A stretch of DNA of 64,000 nt from Pseudocolwellia sp048296855. Its GTDB lineage: Bacteria > Pseudomonadota > Gammaproteobacteria > Enterobacterales > Alteromonadaceae. Position 1 is the first letter of the stretch; every line of letters begins with the position of its first letter. This document shows positions 54,338 through 63,948 of this stretch, piece after piece. The stretch lies in the NCBI GenBank assembly GCA_048296855.1, contig CP182631.1. The stretch is one strand, 5' to 3'. A program made the translations under genes and the position numbers. The notes under the pieces were generated by a model. The model ran no database searches and was not told where the DNA came from. It saw nothing but the letters and a program-made list of their open reading frames with translations.

Positions 54338-55285
54338 CTACTTCCCCTGATACAACTGTTCAAAATTAGGAATAGAGTTTTCCCATATAGGAATTTCTTT
54401 ACCTAAGTAATCTTTTACAGCATCAAAAAACAAACGTGTTCTTACCGGTAAATCTCGATGAGGATATATTGCATACATCGGGCTATAGTCCATCAATTTA
54501 ACGTCTGTTAAAAACGGTATAAGTAAACCCTCTTTAACTTCATTTTCAATAACAAAAGCAGGCGCTAAAACATAAGCCGTTCCCGATAATGCCTTCATTA
54601 ATAGTACCTCCCCATCATTTGCCCTAAACGTACTTTTAGTTTTTAGTTCACATGCTTGGTTCTGTTCATTGTAGTAGCGAATACTCTCAACTCGAATCGA
54701 TTGGCTCCAATAACTTGCCGCAGGATAGTCACCTAGCTCTTCTATTGAAGTGGGCATACCATAAGTTTCAATAAACTCTGGCGAAGCAAGGAGTATTAAT
54801 CGATTACGGGCAATTTTACGGGCAATTAACGAAGAATCTTTAGGCTCGCCCATTCTAAAAGCCAAGTCAAATCCTTCAGCTACAACATCAACGAGCTGAT
54901 CATCTAAATGTAATTCAATTTCTACTTGCGGGAAACGCTTTTGAAAGTCGTTAATTACTGGCTGTATAAATCGACGGCCAATAATACTCGACGAGGTTAT
55001 TTTTAAAATACCTCTAGGCTCTTGATGGTAATTTTCAGCTAACCTAACGGTTTCTCCTAGCAGTTCTCTAAGTTGCTCTGCCTTCTTTACCATTTCGGCG
55101 CCAGCAGCCGTTAAAGAAAACGAACGTGTCGTTCTATTTAATAACCGAACACCTAACTCTTCTTCTAATCGACTGATTTGTTTAGATATAACAGAGCGAT
55201 CAATATTGCGCGATGCTGCCGATTTAGCAAAAGATCCTCTTTCTATAACATCTAACAGCATAAGTAACCGACTGGTTGTATCCAT
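54338..55285 (-). CDS. LysR-family transcriptional regulator
   Basis: A 315-aa regulator: N-terminal winged helix (FAKSAASRNIDRSVISKQISRLEEELG...LNRTTRSFSLTAAG, residues ~15-65) and a periplasmic-binding-like effector domain (~90-300) with DLAFRMGEPKDSSLIARKI. It resembles the CrgA/AaeR subgroup. Divergent from an RND efflux operon across 119 bp that carries a LysR-type dyad, so it probably controls that operon and itself. Confidence 0.92.
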   Translation of the reverse strand: MDTTSRLLMLLDVIERGSFAKSAASRNIDRSVISKQISRLEEELGVRLLNRTTRSFSLTAAGAEMVKKAEQLRELLGETVRLAENYHQEPRGILKITSSSIIGRRFIQPVINDFQKRFPQVEIELHLDDQLVDVVAEGFDLAFRMGEPKDSSLIARKIARNRLILLASPEFIETYGMPTSIEELGDYPAASYWSQSIRVESIRYYNEQNQACELKTKSTFRANDGEVLLMKALSGTAYVLAPAFVIENEVKEGLLIPFLTDVKLMDYSPMYAIYPHRDLPVRTRLFFDAVKDYLGKEIPIWENSIPNFEQLYQGK

Positions 55286-55306
55286 AATTTATACCCTGCC
55301 TCAATC

Positions 55307-55333
55307 TTATTGGTGCAATTTTGGCACTAATAA
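55307..55333. promoter_or_regulatory. Putative LysR operator in the divergent LysR/RND promoter region
   Basis: An inverted repeat TTATTGGTGC (55307-55316) and GCACTAATAA (55324-55333), 9 of 10 positions matching, separated by 7 bp. The T-N11-A spacing and position between the regulator and its likely target fit a LysR-type binding site. Confidence 0.5.
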
Positions 55334-55404
55334 ATGTAAAAATATAGGCTTTTTATCTACAAGCTTGTTCCGTATGATCAGATCATTATTAAAGGAGTTC
55401 TAAA

Positions 55405-56574
55405 ATGTTCAAATATATTCTTATTTCTACTGCATTCGTTTTAACCATTGCACTTTCGGGGTGTAGCGAAGAAGCCGCGCAAGCACAGGGGCAACGCCCT
55501 CTTCAATCTATTGATGTAGCTGAAGTATTAGTTAAACCAGTTCAAAACTGGCATACCTATACAACACGTATAGAATCACCTGAAGAAGTTGCATTGATGC
55601 CGAGGGTATCAGGTGTTATCAACCATATCGCTTTTAAAGAAGGCGACTCAGTTAAAGAAGGCGACTTATTATTTCAGCTGGATAACCGACCTTTTACTGC
55701 TGTTGTATCAAGCTTAGAAGCACAGGTTATGAGTGCGAAAGCTGCATTAGAGCAAGCTAAAAGCGAAGCAAAACGCGCAATTAGACTCGCCGAACGTAAA
55801 GCTATTTCAACAGAACAAGTAGAATCGCGTGAATCAACACTACGCCAGAGTGAAGCACAAGTTGCCGCATTAAACGCTCAACTTGAAGCCGCTATGCTTG
55901 ATTTAGAATTCACCTCAATTCGTTCTCCAATTAACGGTGTTATATCTCGCGCTAATATCACTAAAGGCAATAATATTATTGCTGGCCAAAGCGTATTAAC
56001 GTCTATTGTTTCAAACCAGCGCATGTATGCTTACTTTGACATAGACGAACGCACTTGGAACGAAGCTTTCAGCGACGTTACCGCAGAAACCAAGCAAAAA
56101 GTTGTTATGCAAAAAGTTGGGCAAAAAGAGTTTTCATATACTGGGTACATTAATTTTATTGATAACCGCATTAACCCATCTACAGGTACTTTACGTGTAC
56201 GTGCCGTATTTGAAGACGTAGATCACCAATTACGTACGGGTTCTTTTGCTCGTATCAAAGTTGCTGCAAATGCCATTACTGAAAAAGTGATTGTTCCGGC
56301 TAGAGCCATTGGTACTGATTTAGAAAATAATTTTATCTTAGTTGTTGGTGCAGATAATGTTTTGCAATACCGACTTGTTGAAGTAGGCGAACGTTACGGA
56401 AAATTACGTGCTGTTACCTCTGGCTTATCTAAAGGCGATGTTATTGCTGTAAATGGCCCTGCTCGTGTAGGACCTGGTATGCCAATTAACCCAAATACGG
56501 TTACGATTGATAGTGAAGGTATTGCCTTTACGTTAAGTTCAATCGATACCGACAACTTAATTGCCAAGTACTAA
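55405..56574 (+). CDS. RND efflux periplasmic adaptor (membrane fusion lipoprotein)
   Basis: A 389-aa HlyD/AcrA-family adaptor with lipobox L-S-G-C (Cys20). Domains: barrel and lipoyl half-motifs (PRVSGVINHIAFKEGDSVKEGDLLFQLD; FTSIRSPINGVISRANITKGNNI), alpha-helical hairpin (~95-160), beta barrel and membrane-proximal domain (VIVPARAIG, GLSKGDVIAVNG). It bridges the inner-membrane pump and outer-membrane factor. Ribosome site AAAGGAG at the proper distance. First gene of a three-part efflux operon. Confidence 0.94.
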   Translation: MFKYILISTAFVLTIALSGCSEEAAQAQGQRPLQSIDVAEVLVKPVQNWHTYTTRIESPEEVALMPRVSGVINHIAFKEGDSVKEGDLLFQLDNRPFTAVVSSLEAQVMSAKAALEQAKSEAKRAIRLAERKAISTEQVESRESTLRQSEAQVAALNAQLEAAMLDLEFTSIRSPINGVISRANITKGNNIIAGQSVLTSIVSNQRMYAYFDIDERTWNEAFSDVTAETKQKVVMQKVGQKEFSYTGYINFIDNRINPSTGTLRVRAVFEDVDHQLRTGSFARIKVAANAITEKVIVPARAIGTDLENNFILVVGADNVLQYRLVEVGERYGKLRAVTSGLSKGDVIAVNGPARVGPGMPINPNTVTIDSEGIAFTLSSIDTDNLIAKY

Positions 56575-56583
56575 GGGTTAAAA

Positions 56584-59500
56584 ATGAAGTTTTCACATTT
56601 CTTTATAGAACGCCCTATTTTTGCGGCCATGCTATCACTTATTATTTTAATTGGTGGTGGTATATCCTTATTTCAGTTACCCATAAGTGAGTACCCTGAA
56701 GTCGTACCTCCAACCGTTGTTGTAACCGCTAATTATCCGGGAGCTAACCCTACGGTAATAGCCCAAACCGTTGCAACACCATTAGAGCAAGAAATTAACG
56801 GCATTGAAAACATGCTGTATATGTCTTCTCAAGCAACGGGCGATGGTCGTTTATCTTTAACGGTAACTTTTGCTTTAGGTACCGATTTAGACCGAGCACA
56901 AACCCAAGTACAAAACAGTGTAAACAGTGCTTTACCACGCTTGCCTGAAGAAGTACAAAGATTAGGTGTAGTCGCTGAAAAGTCGTCTCCAGATCTTACA
57001 ATGGTTGTACATCTTTTTTCTCCTGAAAAAACGCATGACACAGCTTATTTAGCTAACTACGCTGACTTATATATAAAAGACCAAATTACACGTTTACCGG
57101 GTGTAGGTGACTTTAGACTTTTTGGTGGTAGCCAATATGCTATGCGTGTTTGGTTAAATCCTGACGCTCTATCTGCTCGATCTCTTACCGCAAATGATGT
57201 GTTAAGTGCACTACGTGAACAAAACCAACAAGTAGCCGCAGGTAGCTTAGGTGCTCAACCATCAGCAAACGACAACCAATTTCAAATTTTATTAAATGTA
57301 AAAGGTCGTTTAAGCAGCATTGAAGAATTTGAAGACGTAATTATAAAAATAGGTGAACAAGGTCAAATTACACGCCTTAAAGACGTTGCATCAGTAGAGC
57401 TAGGACAAAGCAGCTATTCGTTACGCGCATTACTTGATGGGCAACCAGCACTGGCTATGCCTGTATTCCAAAGACCAGGATCTAACGCAATAGAATTGTC
57501 TGATCAAGTGCGTGAAACCATGGCACGTTTATCTAAAAACTTTCCTGCAGGTGTGGAATACGACATTGTTTACGATCCTACAATATTTGTTCGTGGCTCA
57601 ATCGACGCTGTAATAACGACATTACTTGAAGCCATAGTACTTGTTGTAATTGTTGTAATTCTATTTCTACAAACATGGCGCGCATCTATTATTCCTTTGA
57701 TTGCTGTACCTATTTCACTTGTGGGTACCTTTGCCGTTATGCAATGGTTAGGTATTTCTGTTAATACTCTATCACTCTTTGGTTTAGTACTCGCCATAGG
57801 TATCGTGGTGGATGACGCTATTGTTGTTGTAGAAAACGTAGAACGAAATATTGAAAAAGGTTTAAGTCCACTTGAAGCAACACGTGTTGCAATGACAGAA
57901 GTAACAGGCCCTATTATTGCTATAGCTCTAGTACTTGGCGCTGTATTTATTCCTACAGCCTTTATTTCAGGTTTATCAGGACAATTTTATAAGCAATTTG
58001 CCTTAACTATTACTATTTCAACGTTTATTTCAGCCTTTAACTCGTTAACCTTATCGCCCGCATTGGCGGCTCTTTTATTAAAATCTCATGATAGTAAACC
58101 TGATAAATTAACACGTTTATTAAATATGTTATTTGGTAAATGGCTATTCGAACCTTTTAACCGTGTATTTGAACGTAGTGCAAAAGGTTACGAAAAGCTG
58201 GTTAAAAAACTTATTCGTATGAGCTTGATTGTAGGTATAGTTTACATTGCACTATTAGGTAGCACGATTACTTTGTTTAACCAAGTGCCGGGTGGGTTTA
58301 TACCTCCACAAGACAAACAATACTTAGTTGCTATTGCACAATTGCCTGATGCCGCAAGTTTAGATCGCACTGAAGCCGTAGTTAAACAAATGGAGAAAAT
58401 AGCGCTGCAAGTACCGGGTGTGGCTCATACTGTATCGTTTCCTGGTTTATCAATAAACGGCTTTGCTAATACACCAAATAGCGCAATTATCTTTACACCT
58501 TTAAAACCTTTCTCAGAAAGACAAGGCCCTGGTGAATCAGCTAAAGCAATAGCAGGAAGAATGAACAAAGAATTTATGGCGATTGATGAAGCATTTGTTG
58601 CGGTATTTCCACCACCACCCATTCGTGGTTTAGGTTCAACAGGGGGCTTTAAACTACAACTGGAAGATCAAGAAAACAAAGGCTTTGAAGTGTTATTTAA
58701 CAACTTACAAGCGGTTATTAAAAAAGCAAATGCAGATCCCGCTTTAACGAGTATGTTTTCAAGCTTCCGTATTCAAGTGCCGCAAATGGATATTGATATT
58801 GACCGTGAACAAGCCTTAATACAGGGTATACCACTAAATGAAGTATTCGATACATTACAAGTTTATTTAGGTTCTGCTTATGTGAATGACTTCAATTTAT
58901 TTGGTCGTACTTATCAAGTAAATGCACAAGCAGATGCTGAGTTTCGTCAAGATCCAGCACAAATATTAAATTTAAAAGTGCGTAATCGCCAAGGTAATAT
59001 GGTACCACTCGGCTCAGTATTAACGGTAACACCAACGATAGGTCCAGATCGTGTAATGCACTATAACGGTTACCCAAGTGCAGAGCTTAACGGAAGTGCA
59101 GCTCAAGGATACAGCTCAGATCAAGCGCAATCAGCAATCGAACTTATTTTAGCTGACACCTTAGAACAAGGTATTAAATATGAATGGACTGACGTAACTT
59201 ATCAGCAAATATTAGCCGGTAATACTATGGTTTACGTATTCCCACTGGTTGTACTCTTAGTATTTATGGTACTTGCTGCACAATATGAAAGTTTACGTTT
59301 ACCACTCGCCATTATTTTAATTGTGCCTATGACAATATTCTCTGCGTTATTAGGTGTTTGGTTAGTAGGCTCAGACAACAACATCTTTACACAAATAGCA
59401 TTAATTGTATTGGTTGCCTTAGCCTCCAAAAATGCCATTTTAATGGTGGAATTTGCTAAAGACCAACATGATAAAGGCTTATCAAATATTGATGCCATTA

Positions 59501-59727
59501 TCGAAGCTTGTCGTATGCGTTTACGTCCTATATTGATGACATCTATTGCATTTACTGCGGGGGTTGTACCTTTAGTTTTAGCAACAGGCGCTGGTTCAGA
59601 AATGCGTCATGCTATGGGTAACGCAGTATTTTCAGGCATGATAGGCGTAACCATATTTGGACTTTTATTTACCCCAGTTTTTTATATGCTGCTAGCTAAA
59701 AGCACAAAGAAAAAGGTTGAAGAGTAA
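56584..59727 (+). CDS. RND-family multidrug efflux pump (HAE1 type)
   Basis: A 1047-aa inner-membrane proton/drug antiporter of AcrB/MexF type. FFIERPIFAAMLSLIILIGGGISLFQLPISEYPEVVPP starts helix 1; the porter domain includes GENMLYMSSQ-like NGIENMLYMSSQATGDG; helix 4 has the proton-relay pair VVDDAIVVVENVER; and the second half repeats the fold (LVALASKNAILMVEFAK with the conserved Lys in helix 10). Twelve helices. It is 9 bp after the adaptor gene and 3 bp before the outer-membrane factor. Confidence 0.95.
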   Translation: MKFSHFFIERPIFAAMLSLIILIGGGISLFQLPISEYPEVVPPTVVVTANYPGANPTVIAQTVATPLEQEINGIENMLYMSSQATGDGRLSLTVTFALGTDLDRAQTQVQNSVNSALPRLPEEVQRLGVVAEKSSPDLTMVVHLFSPEKTHDTAYLANYADLYIKDQITRLPGVGDFRLFGGSQYAMRVWLNPDALSARSLTANDVLSALREQNQQVAAGSLGAQPSANDNQFQILLNVKGRLSSIEEFEDVIIKIGEQGQITRLKDVASVELGQSSYSLRALLDGQPALAMPVFQRPGSNAIELSDQVRETMARLSKNFPAGVEYDIVYDPTIFVRGSIDAVITTLLEAIVLVVIVVILFLQTWRASIIPLIAVPISLVGTFAVMQWLGISVNTLSLFGLVLAIGIVVDDAIVVVENVERNIEKGLSPLEATRVAMTEVTGPIIAIALVLGAVFIPTAFISGLSGQFYKQFALTITISTFISAFNSLTLSPALAALLLKSHDSKPDKLTRLLNMLFGKWLFEPFNRVFERSAKGYEKLVKKLIRMSLIVGIVYIALLGSTITLFNQVPGGFIPPQDKQYLVAIAQLPDAASLDRTEAVVKQMEKIALQVPGVAHTVSFPGLSINGFANTPNSAIIFTPLKPFSERQGPGESAKAIAGRMNKEFMAIDEAFVAVFPPPPIRGLGSTGGFKLQLEDQENKGFEVLFNNLQAVIKKANADPALTSMFSSFRIQVPQMDIDIDREQALIQGIPLNEVFDTLQVYLGSAYVNDFNLFGRTYQVNAQADAEFRQDPAQILNLKVRNRQGNMVPLGSVLTVTPTIGPDRVMHYNGYPSAELNGSAAQGYSSDQAQSAIELILADTLEQGIKYEWTDVTYQQILAGNTMVYVFPLVVLLVFMVLAAQYESLRLPLAIILIVPMTIFSALLGVWLVGSDNNIFTQIALIVLVALASKNAILMVEFAKDQHDKGLSNIDAIIEACRMRLRPILMTSIAFTAGVVPLVLATGAGSEMRHAMGNAVFSGMIGVTIFGLLFTPVFYMLLAKSTKKKVEE

Positions 59728-59730
59728 ATC

Positions 59731-61131
59731 ATGATAAAACATATGAAAAATAAAATAACTATTGCTGCTCTTGTTGTTACTTCAATAGTTGTGTCTGGTT
59801 GTGCTAGTAAAATTGACGAAGCACAACATCAGCAATTACTACAAAGCTTTGTGGAGCGAGCAAATATCGCTTCAGATTTGTCAGGGCATGATGAAACAAA
59901 TTGGTGGTATCAATTAAATTCAGCTCAATTAAATGAACTGGTTAACGACTCTCTTGCAAAGAATTATGATTTAAAAACAAGTCAGTTACAGTTAAAAAGT
60001 GCTTTAGCTCTTTTAGGTGCCCAAAAAACAGAATACTTGCCTCAAGGTGGTTTTACCGTTTCAGCTAAGCGTACTAGCTTAGCTGACACCATAACTCGTC
60101 AATCGACTGCTAATTTAGGTATGGATTGGCAACTGGATTTATTTGGTAGAATAACAGCATTAGTAGACGCCGCTAATGCCTCTGCCATGAGTAAAGCAGA
60201 GCAGTTACGTTTACTTAAAATAGAAATCGTATCGGCTGTTGTAAAAGGTTATATAAATTACCAAGGCAATATACAAAAACAGCGAATTATTAACAATCAA
60301 ATTGAAGCACTTAAACAAAGTATTGAAGTACTTAAAGTACGGGTAAATGAAGGTGTTGCTAGTGAACTTGATCTTAACAGAACCAAAGCTCAACTCAGCC
60401 AGCAGCAAGCGTTACTACCGGATATAAAATATGCTCAATATAGCGATTTATCAACTCTTGCTCTATTAACTGGTAGGCTAACTAACGAAATTTCTGTAAG
60501 TACACAGAATAATATACTCGCGAGTTCACTCACCGTAGAGATTGCTCAACCAAATAATGCAATAGCACTAAGACCTGATATAAATCAAGCCTTGTATAAC
60601 TTTAGTCAGGCATACTCGTTAAGTGTATCAGCAAGCAAAGCTTTATTACCTAATATAAGTTTAAGTGGTTTTGCTGGAATTTTAGGATTAAATAACACAC
60701 GATTAGTCGACACCCAACAACAGTGGCAAGTTAGCCCTCAAATTGAGTGGTCTTTATTAAGTTACCCTGCATTGCTAGCACAAAAAGAAGCACAGGAGTT
60801 TCTCAGTGAAGCCGCTTATAGCGAGTACCAACAAGTTGTACTGAAAGCGATCAATGAAAGTGAATTATCGCTGCAATTATTGGTAAAGCAAACAAACCAG
60901 CAAACATTTGCTAAAGAACGCTTTAAGCATGCAAATAATGCGTTCTTACAAGCACAAGCTATGTATCAAGAGGGACAAATCCCCTACTTAGAGTTGTTAG
61001 ATGCACGACAGGATGTTTTAATAGCCGAAAAAAGTAATATTGACTCTGCCATATCATCGTTAATTGCAAAAGTAAGTACGTATCAAGCATTCAACGGTCA
61101 TTGGAGTCATAAGTTAACTGTCGAACACTAG
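59731..61131 (+). CDS. RND efflux outer-membrane factor (TolC/OprM-like lipoprotein)
   Basis: A 466-aa lipoprotein with lipobox V-S-G-C (Cys24) and the NodT/OprM repeat structure: WWYQLNSAQLNELVNDSLAKN near the start, helical hairpins and a second repeat with ALRPDINQAL and LDARQDVLIAEKSNIDSA. Forms the trimeric outer-membrane channel of the pump. Start at 59731 with a GAAGAG ribosome site overlapping the end of the pump gene. Confidence 0.93.
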   Translation: MIKHMKNKITIAALVVTSIVVSGCASKIDEAQHQQLLQSFVERANIASDLSGHDETNWWYQLNSAQLNELVNDSLAKNYDLKTSQLQLKSALALLGAQKTEYLPQGGFTVSAKRTSLADTITRQSTANLGMDWQLDLFGRITALVDAANASAMSKAEQLRLLKIEIVSAVVKGYINYQGNIQKQRIINNQIEALKQSIEVLKVRVNEGVASELDLNRTKAQLSQQQALLPDIKYAQYSDLSTLALLTGRLTNEISVSTQNNILASSLTVEIAQPNNAIALRPDINQALYNFSQAYSLSVSASKALLPNISLSGFAGILGLNNTRLVDTQQQWQVSPQIEWSLLSYPALLAQKEAQEFLSEAAYSEYQQVVLKAINESELSLQLLVKQTNQQTFAKERFKHANNAFLQAQAMYQEGQIPYLELLDARQDVLIAEKSNIDSAISSLIAKVSTYQAFNGHWSHKLTVEH

Positions 61132-61140
61132 AGTTTTTTT

Positions 61141-62166
61141 ATGCCGTCTAACAATGTAGTACAACTTGGCGATTTACCCAGCACAATGCAAGCTATTGTG
61201 CTGGAGCAACCCAATGAAGACATGAGCCTGTCTAAAATTAAGCTTCCATTACCTCAATGTGATGAAAACGAAATACTGGTAAAAGTTGAATCTGTTGGGC
61301 TAAACCCTTTAGATGCACAATTTGCTAAAACAGGTTTTTGCAAGTGGGAATATCCACATGTTTTAGGATTAGATGCTGTAGGCATTGTTGTACAAGCAAA
61401 CAAAGGGTTATTTCCCAGTGTTGGCGATCGCGTTATGTGGCACTCAAGTTTGGCACAACAAGGAGTACTAAGTGAATACGCTAAAGTAGCAAATTACGCA
61501 GTATCTCTTATTCCAGAGGGTATATTGAGTAATACCGCTGCAACCATTCCCTGCTCAGGTATGTCAGCACTTATTGCTTTAGAGAAAATTCAGATCAGCG
61601 AAGGAGACACTGTTTTTATTGAAGCTGGTGCTGGTGCTGTTGGACAATTTGCCATTCAATTTGCCAAACAGCGCGGCGCAGACGTTTTTACAACCGCAGC
61701 AAAACATAATCATAAGTTAGTAAAAAAATTAGGTGCTGATGAAGTTTTTGATGCCCGCGACAAAAAACTCTGTGAAAAGATACGCGCTGTATTAGGTCCA
61801 CAAGGGTTTGATGCCGTTATAGACACCATAGGTGGCGAAGCAACTGTAAGAAACATAGAGCTAATGCGCTTTTGTGGCCGTATAGCCTGTTTAAAAACCT
61901 TACCTGCTTTTGAGCCAGAACTTATGTTTAGAAAAGCGCCAAATATCAGTGTAGTATCTCTAGGTGGAGCATGGCTAGCAAATAGCCTGTGTGCACAACA
62001 ACGTATGAGTTTTATGAGTAACTTATTATTAGAAAATGTCGCTAACGGTAATATTACCGTACCTGAAATATCAATCATCAACTTTGATACAGAAAGCATC
62101 TCTCATGCATTGCAAAAGCAACTTAGCGGTGGTTTTGTAGGTAAACAAATTGTAGAAATTATCTAA
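61141..62166 (+). CDS. MDR-superfamily oxidoreductase (quinone oxidoreductase-like)
   Basis: A 341-aa medium-chain dehydrogenase/reductase. The GroES-like domain has NEILVKVESVGLNPLDAQFAKTG and VLGLDAVGIV; the Rossmann domain has FIEAGAGAVGQFAIQFAKQRGA. Zinc-binding cysteines are absent, so it belongs with NADPH-dependent quinone or enone reductases. It begins 9 bp after the outer-membrane factor gene, without a clear ribosome site, and may be the fourth gene of the efflux operon, possibly detoxifying electrophilic substrates. Confidence 0.85.
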   Translation: MPSNNVVQLGDLPSTMQAIVLEQPNEDMSLSKIKLPLPQCDENEILVKVESVGLNPLDAQFAKTGFCKWEYPHVLGLDAVGIVVQANKGLFPSVGDRVMWHSSLAQQGVLSEYAKVANYAVSLIPEGILSNTAATIPCSGMSALIALEKIQISEGDTVFIEAGAGAVGQFAIQFAKQRGADVFTTAAKHNHKLVKKLGADEVFDARDKKLCEKIRAVLGPQGFDAVIDTIGGEATVRNIELMRFCGRIACLKTLPAFEPELMFRKAPNISVVSLGGAWLANSLCAQQRMSFMSNLLLENVANGNITVPEISIINFDTESISHALQKQLSGGFVGKQIVEII

Positions 62167-62330
62167 AATTAAGCATTTAATTTATTACGTGATAATCTTT
62201 AATTATACTAATACTACCCACGGTATAAGCCGTACCTTCTTCGATGATATTTAGTGGATCTCAAGATGTCTTTATTCCCAATAAAAACCAAGCACTGGCA
62301 TCCATACAGGCACATTTAAATAACCATATA

Positions 62331-62643
62331 TATACCCGTTATCATTCAAGATGCAGGTTTCAGTGGGAACTAAAAACAATTTAGGCACAGATTTCACGTT
62401 CCAAACGAAATCTAAGTACATACATCCATGTATGCAAGGCATTAAGTTTACGTCATGGTTATTCCCTGACTAAAGTTAATAACGAAGCATAAATTGTTTT
62501 TAGACCCATCGAAGAAGCGCTTGAGCAAAATCACTTCTTCGTTAGTGCTTTTTATAAGGGAACGACCATTATTGCAAAGCACTGCCTTGAATTGATATCG
62601 CTCAAGTGCTCTGAAATACGCATCTTGATTGGTAACGGGTATA
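62331..62643. repeat. 313-bp inverted-repeat element (repeat family ends)
   Basis: The left end (62331-62357, TATACCCGTTATCATTCAAG then ATGCAGG) and right end (62617-62643, the inverted form ending in GGTAACGGGTATA) are diverged inverted copies of a repeat also seen singly at 31854, 34425 and 37666. The interior has a hairpin at 62510-62541 (CGAAGAAG with CTTCTTCG) and no transposase. A minus-strand open frame running out of the right repeat is probably not a gene. Together with plain AT-rich DNA on each side this accounts for the gene-free stretch 62167-62733. Confidence 0.65.
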
Positions 62644-62696
62644 AACACGGATTAGTGTTGCTTACAGAAATGAGAAATTTATTAGTGAGGTAGGTA

Positions 62697-62723
62697 TTAG
62701 CTCGATTCAATGAACCGAGCTAA
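62697..62723 (-). terminator. Hairpin after the MFS transporter gene
   Basis: TTAGCTCG (62697-62704) pairs perfectly with CGAGCTAA (62716-62723), with an inner TTCA/TGAA pairing, 11 bp after the MFS stop codon. No U-tract follows on the minus strand, so this is a tentative terminator. Confidence 0.5.
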
Positions 62724-62733
62724 ATTGATTGAC

Positions 62734-63948
62734 TTATTCTTGTAAAGCTTCTTGTTCTGGGTACTTACCCAATGATAAAAACAAGAAAATAGACAGTACT
62801 AATAAACCTGCCGAAATCATTAAAATAGTGTCATATCCAAACTTATTTGCCACACCACCAAAGATAGGAGGAGCAATACCTGCGCTTACGGTGAAAAAAG
62901 CAAAAACACAGCCAAAAACAGAAGGATAGTGTTTTGAACCAAAATACTTACTTGTTAAGTAAGCTAATAAATCAAGCTCTGCTCCAGCAGCTAAACCTAC
63001 TGTTAGCGCTATGATTAAAGCTACTACAGCTGAACTAGGTACATACACAAGTAACAAAATAGCGATAATAGGCATAGTGAAGAATAAGGCACCTACGGCT
63101 GGAGCCCAAAATTTGTCGACTAAAAATCCCGCAGCCATACGACCAAATATAATAGTTAACCCCATTATCGATGCAACTTGCGCAATTGTGCTGCCATCTA
63201 AATTCTTACTCAATAATATCGGTTTAAAGTTAGATAATAAGCCTACAACAACAAATACTGTAATAAACAGAACTGCACCTAATATCCAAAACTGTTTCTG
63301 CTTCATCGCTTCTGCGCGAGTCATCCCCCAACTAGGTTGTGAATTTTGCTCTGCTGTATCATTTTGCGCTTGAGTATTCGGTTTAAACAATGCAATAACT
63401 AGTGGTAGAGATAATACCAGCGCCCCCACACCTATAGCTTGATAAGCAGTACGCCATCCATATACCTCAACAATATAACTAGTTGCTTGTGGTAATATCA
63501 ACGCGCCAATACCTGTACCCGTCATGGTAATACCTATGGCTTTACCTTTATGTTTTTTAAAATAATCGTTTAGTATGGTAGTCCAAATAACAGGTAATGA
63601 ACCTGCACCTAGAATAGCTAATAAAGCAAAGCTTAAATACCAAAGTGGTAGAGAACCGGGATTAAAGGAAATAATAACATAACTAAGCGCATGCCCAATC
63701 AAGCCGACAATGCCCAATAACCGAACACCATATTTACCCGCTAAAGACCCCACAATAGGAGCACAAATTAATCCCATACACATCATCACGGTAAAACCAA
63801 GGAAAAACTGAGGTGTACTCCAACCAAACTCAGCTGTTACAGGGCCTACCAAAAAACCTTGAGAATAATTAGTTACTGTCACCAAACCACACATGGTGCC
63901 AAATGTCGCTGCTAATAGCGCCCCCCAACCTTTTTTAAATTCATCCAT
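62734..63948 (-). CDS. MFS transporter, oxalate/formate antiporter (MCT/OFA)-like
   Basis: A 12-helix major facilitator of about 404 aa. GWGALLAATFGTMCGLVTVTNYSQGFLVGPVTAEFGWS at the start, a motif-A loop (VGSLAGKYGVRLLG), GTGIGALILPQATSYIVEVYGWR and the repeated motif FGRMAAGFLVDKF fit monocarboxylate/OFA-type transporters. Substrate unknown. The ATG at 63948 is preferred for its AGGTG site; the GTG at 63960 has none. The last ~50 bp of the window hold its upstream region. Confidence 0.88.
   Translation of the reverse strand: MDEFKKGWGALLAATFGTMCGLVTVTNYSQGFLVGPVTAEFGWSTPQFFLGFTVMMCMGLICAPIVGSLAGKYGVRLLGIVGLIGHALSYVIISFNPGSLPLWYLSFALLAILGAGSLPVIWTTILNDYFKKHKGKAIGITMTGTGIGALILPQATSYIVEVYGWRTAYQAIGVGALVLSLPLVIALFKPNTQAQNDTAEQNSQPSWGMTRAEAMKQKQFWILGAVLFITVFVVVGLLSNFKPILLSKNLDGSTIAQVASIMGLTIIFGRMAAGFLVDKFWAPAVGALFFTMPIIAILLLVYVPSSAVVALIIALTVGLAAGAELDLLAYLTSKYFGSKHYPSVFGCVFAFFTVSAGIAPPIFGGVANKFGYDTILMISAGLLVLSIFLFLSLGKYPEQEALQE

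Noticed and set aside
61710..62099. 129-codon frame antisense to the oxidoreductase gene
   Set aside because: It is a shadow of the Rossmann-domain coding sequence; no ribosome site or recognisable motif.
62448..62648. Minus-strand open frame of 66 codons
   Set aside because: It runs from within the right inverted repeat through the non-coding core of the 62331-62643 element, with no ribosome site and no protein-like composition.
63011..63373. 120-codon plus-strand frame opposite the MFS transporter
   Set aside because: It is low-complexity antisense of transmembrane helices; the minus-strand gene is clear.
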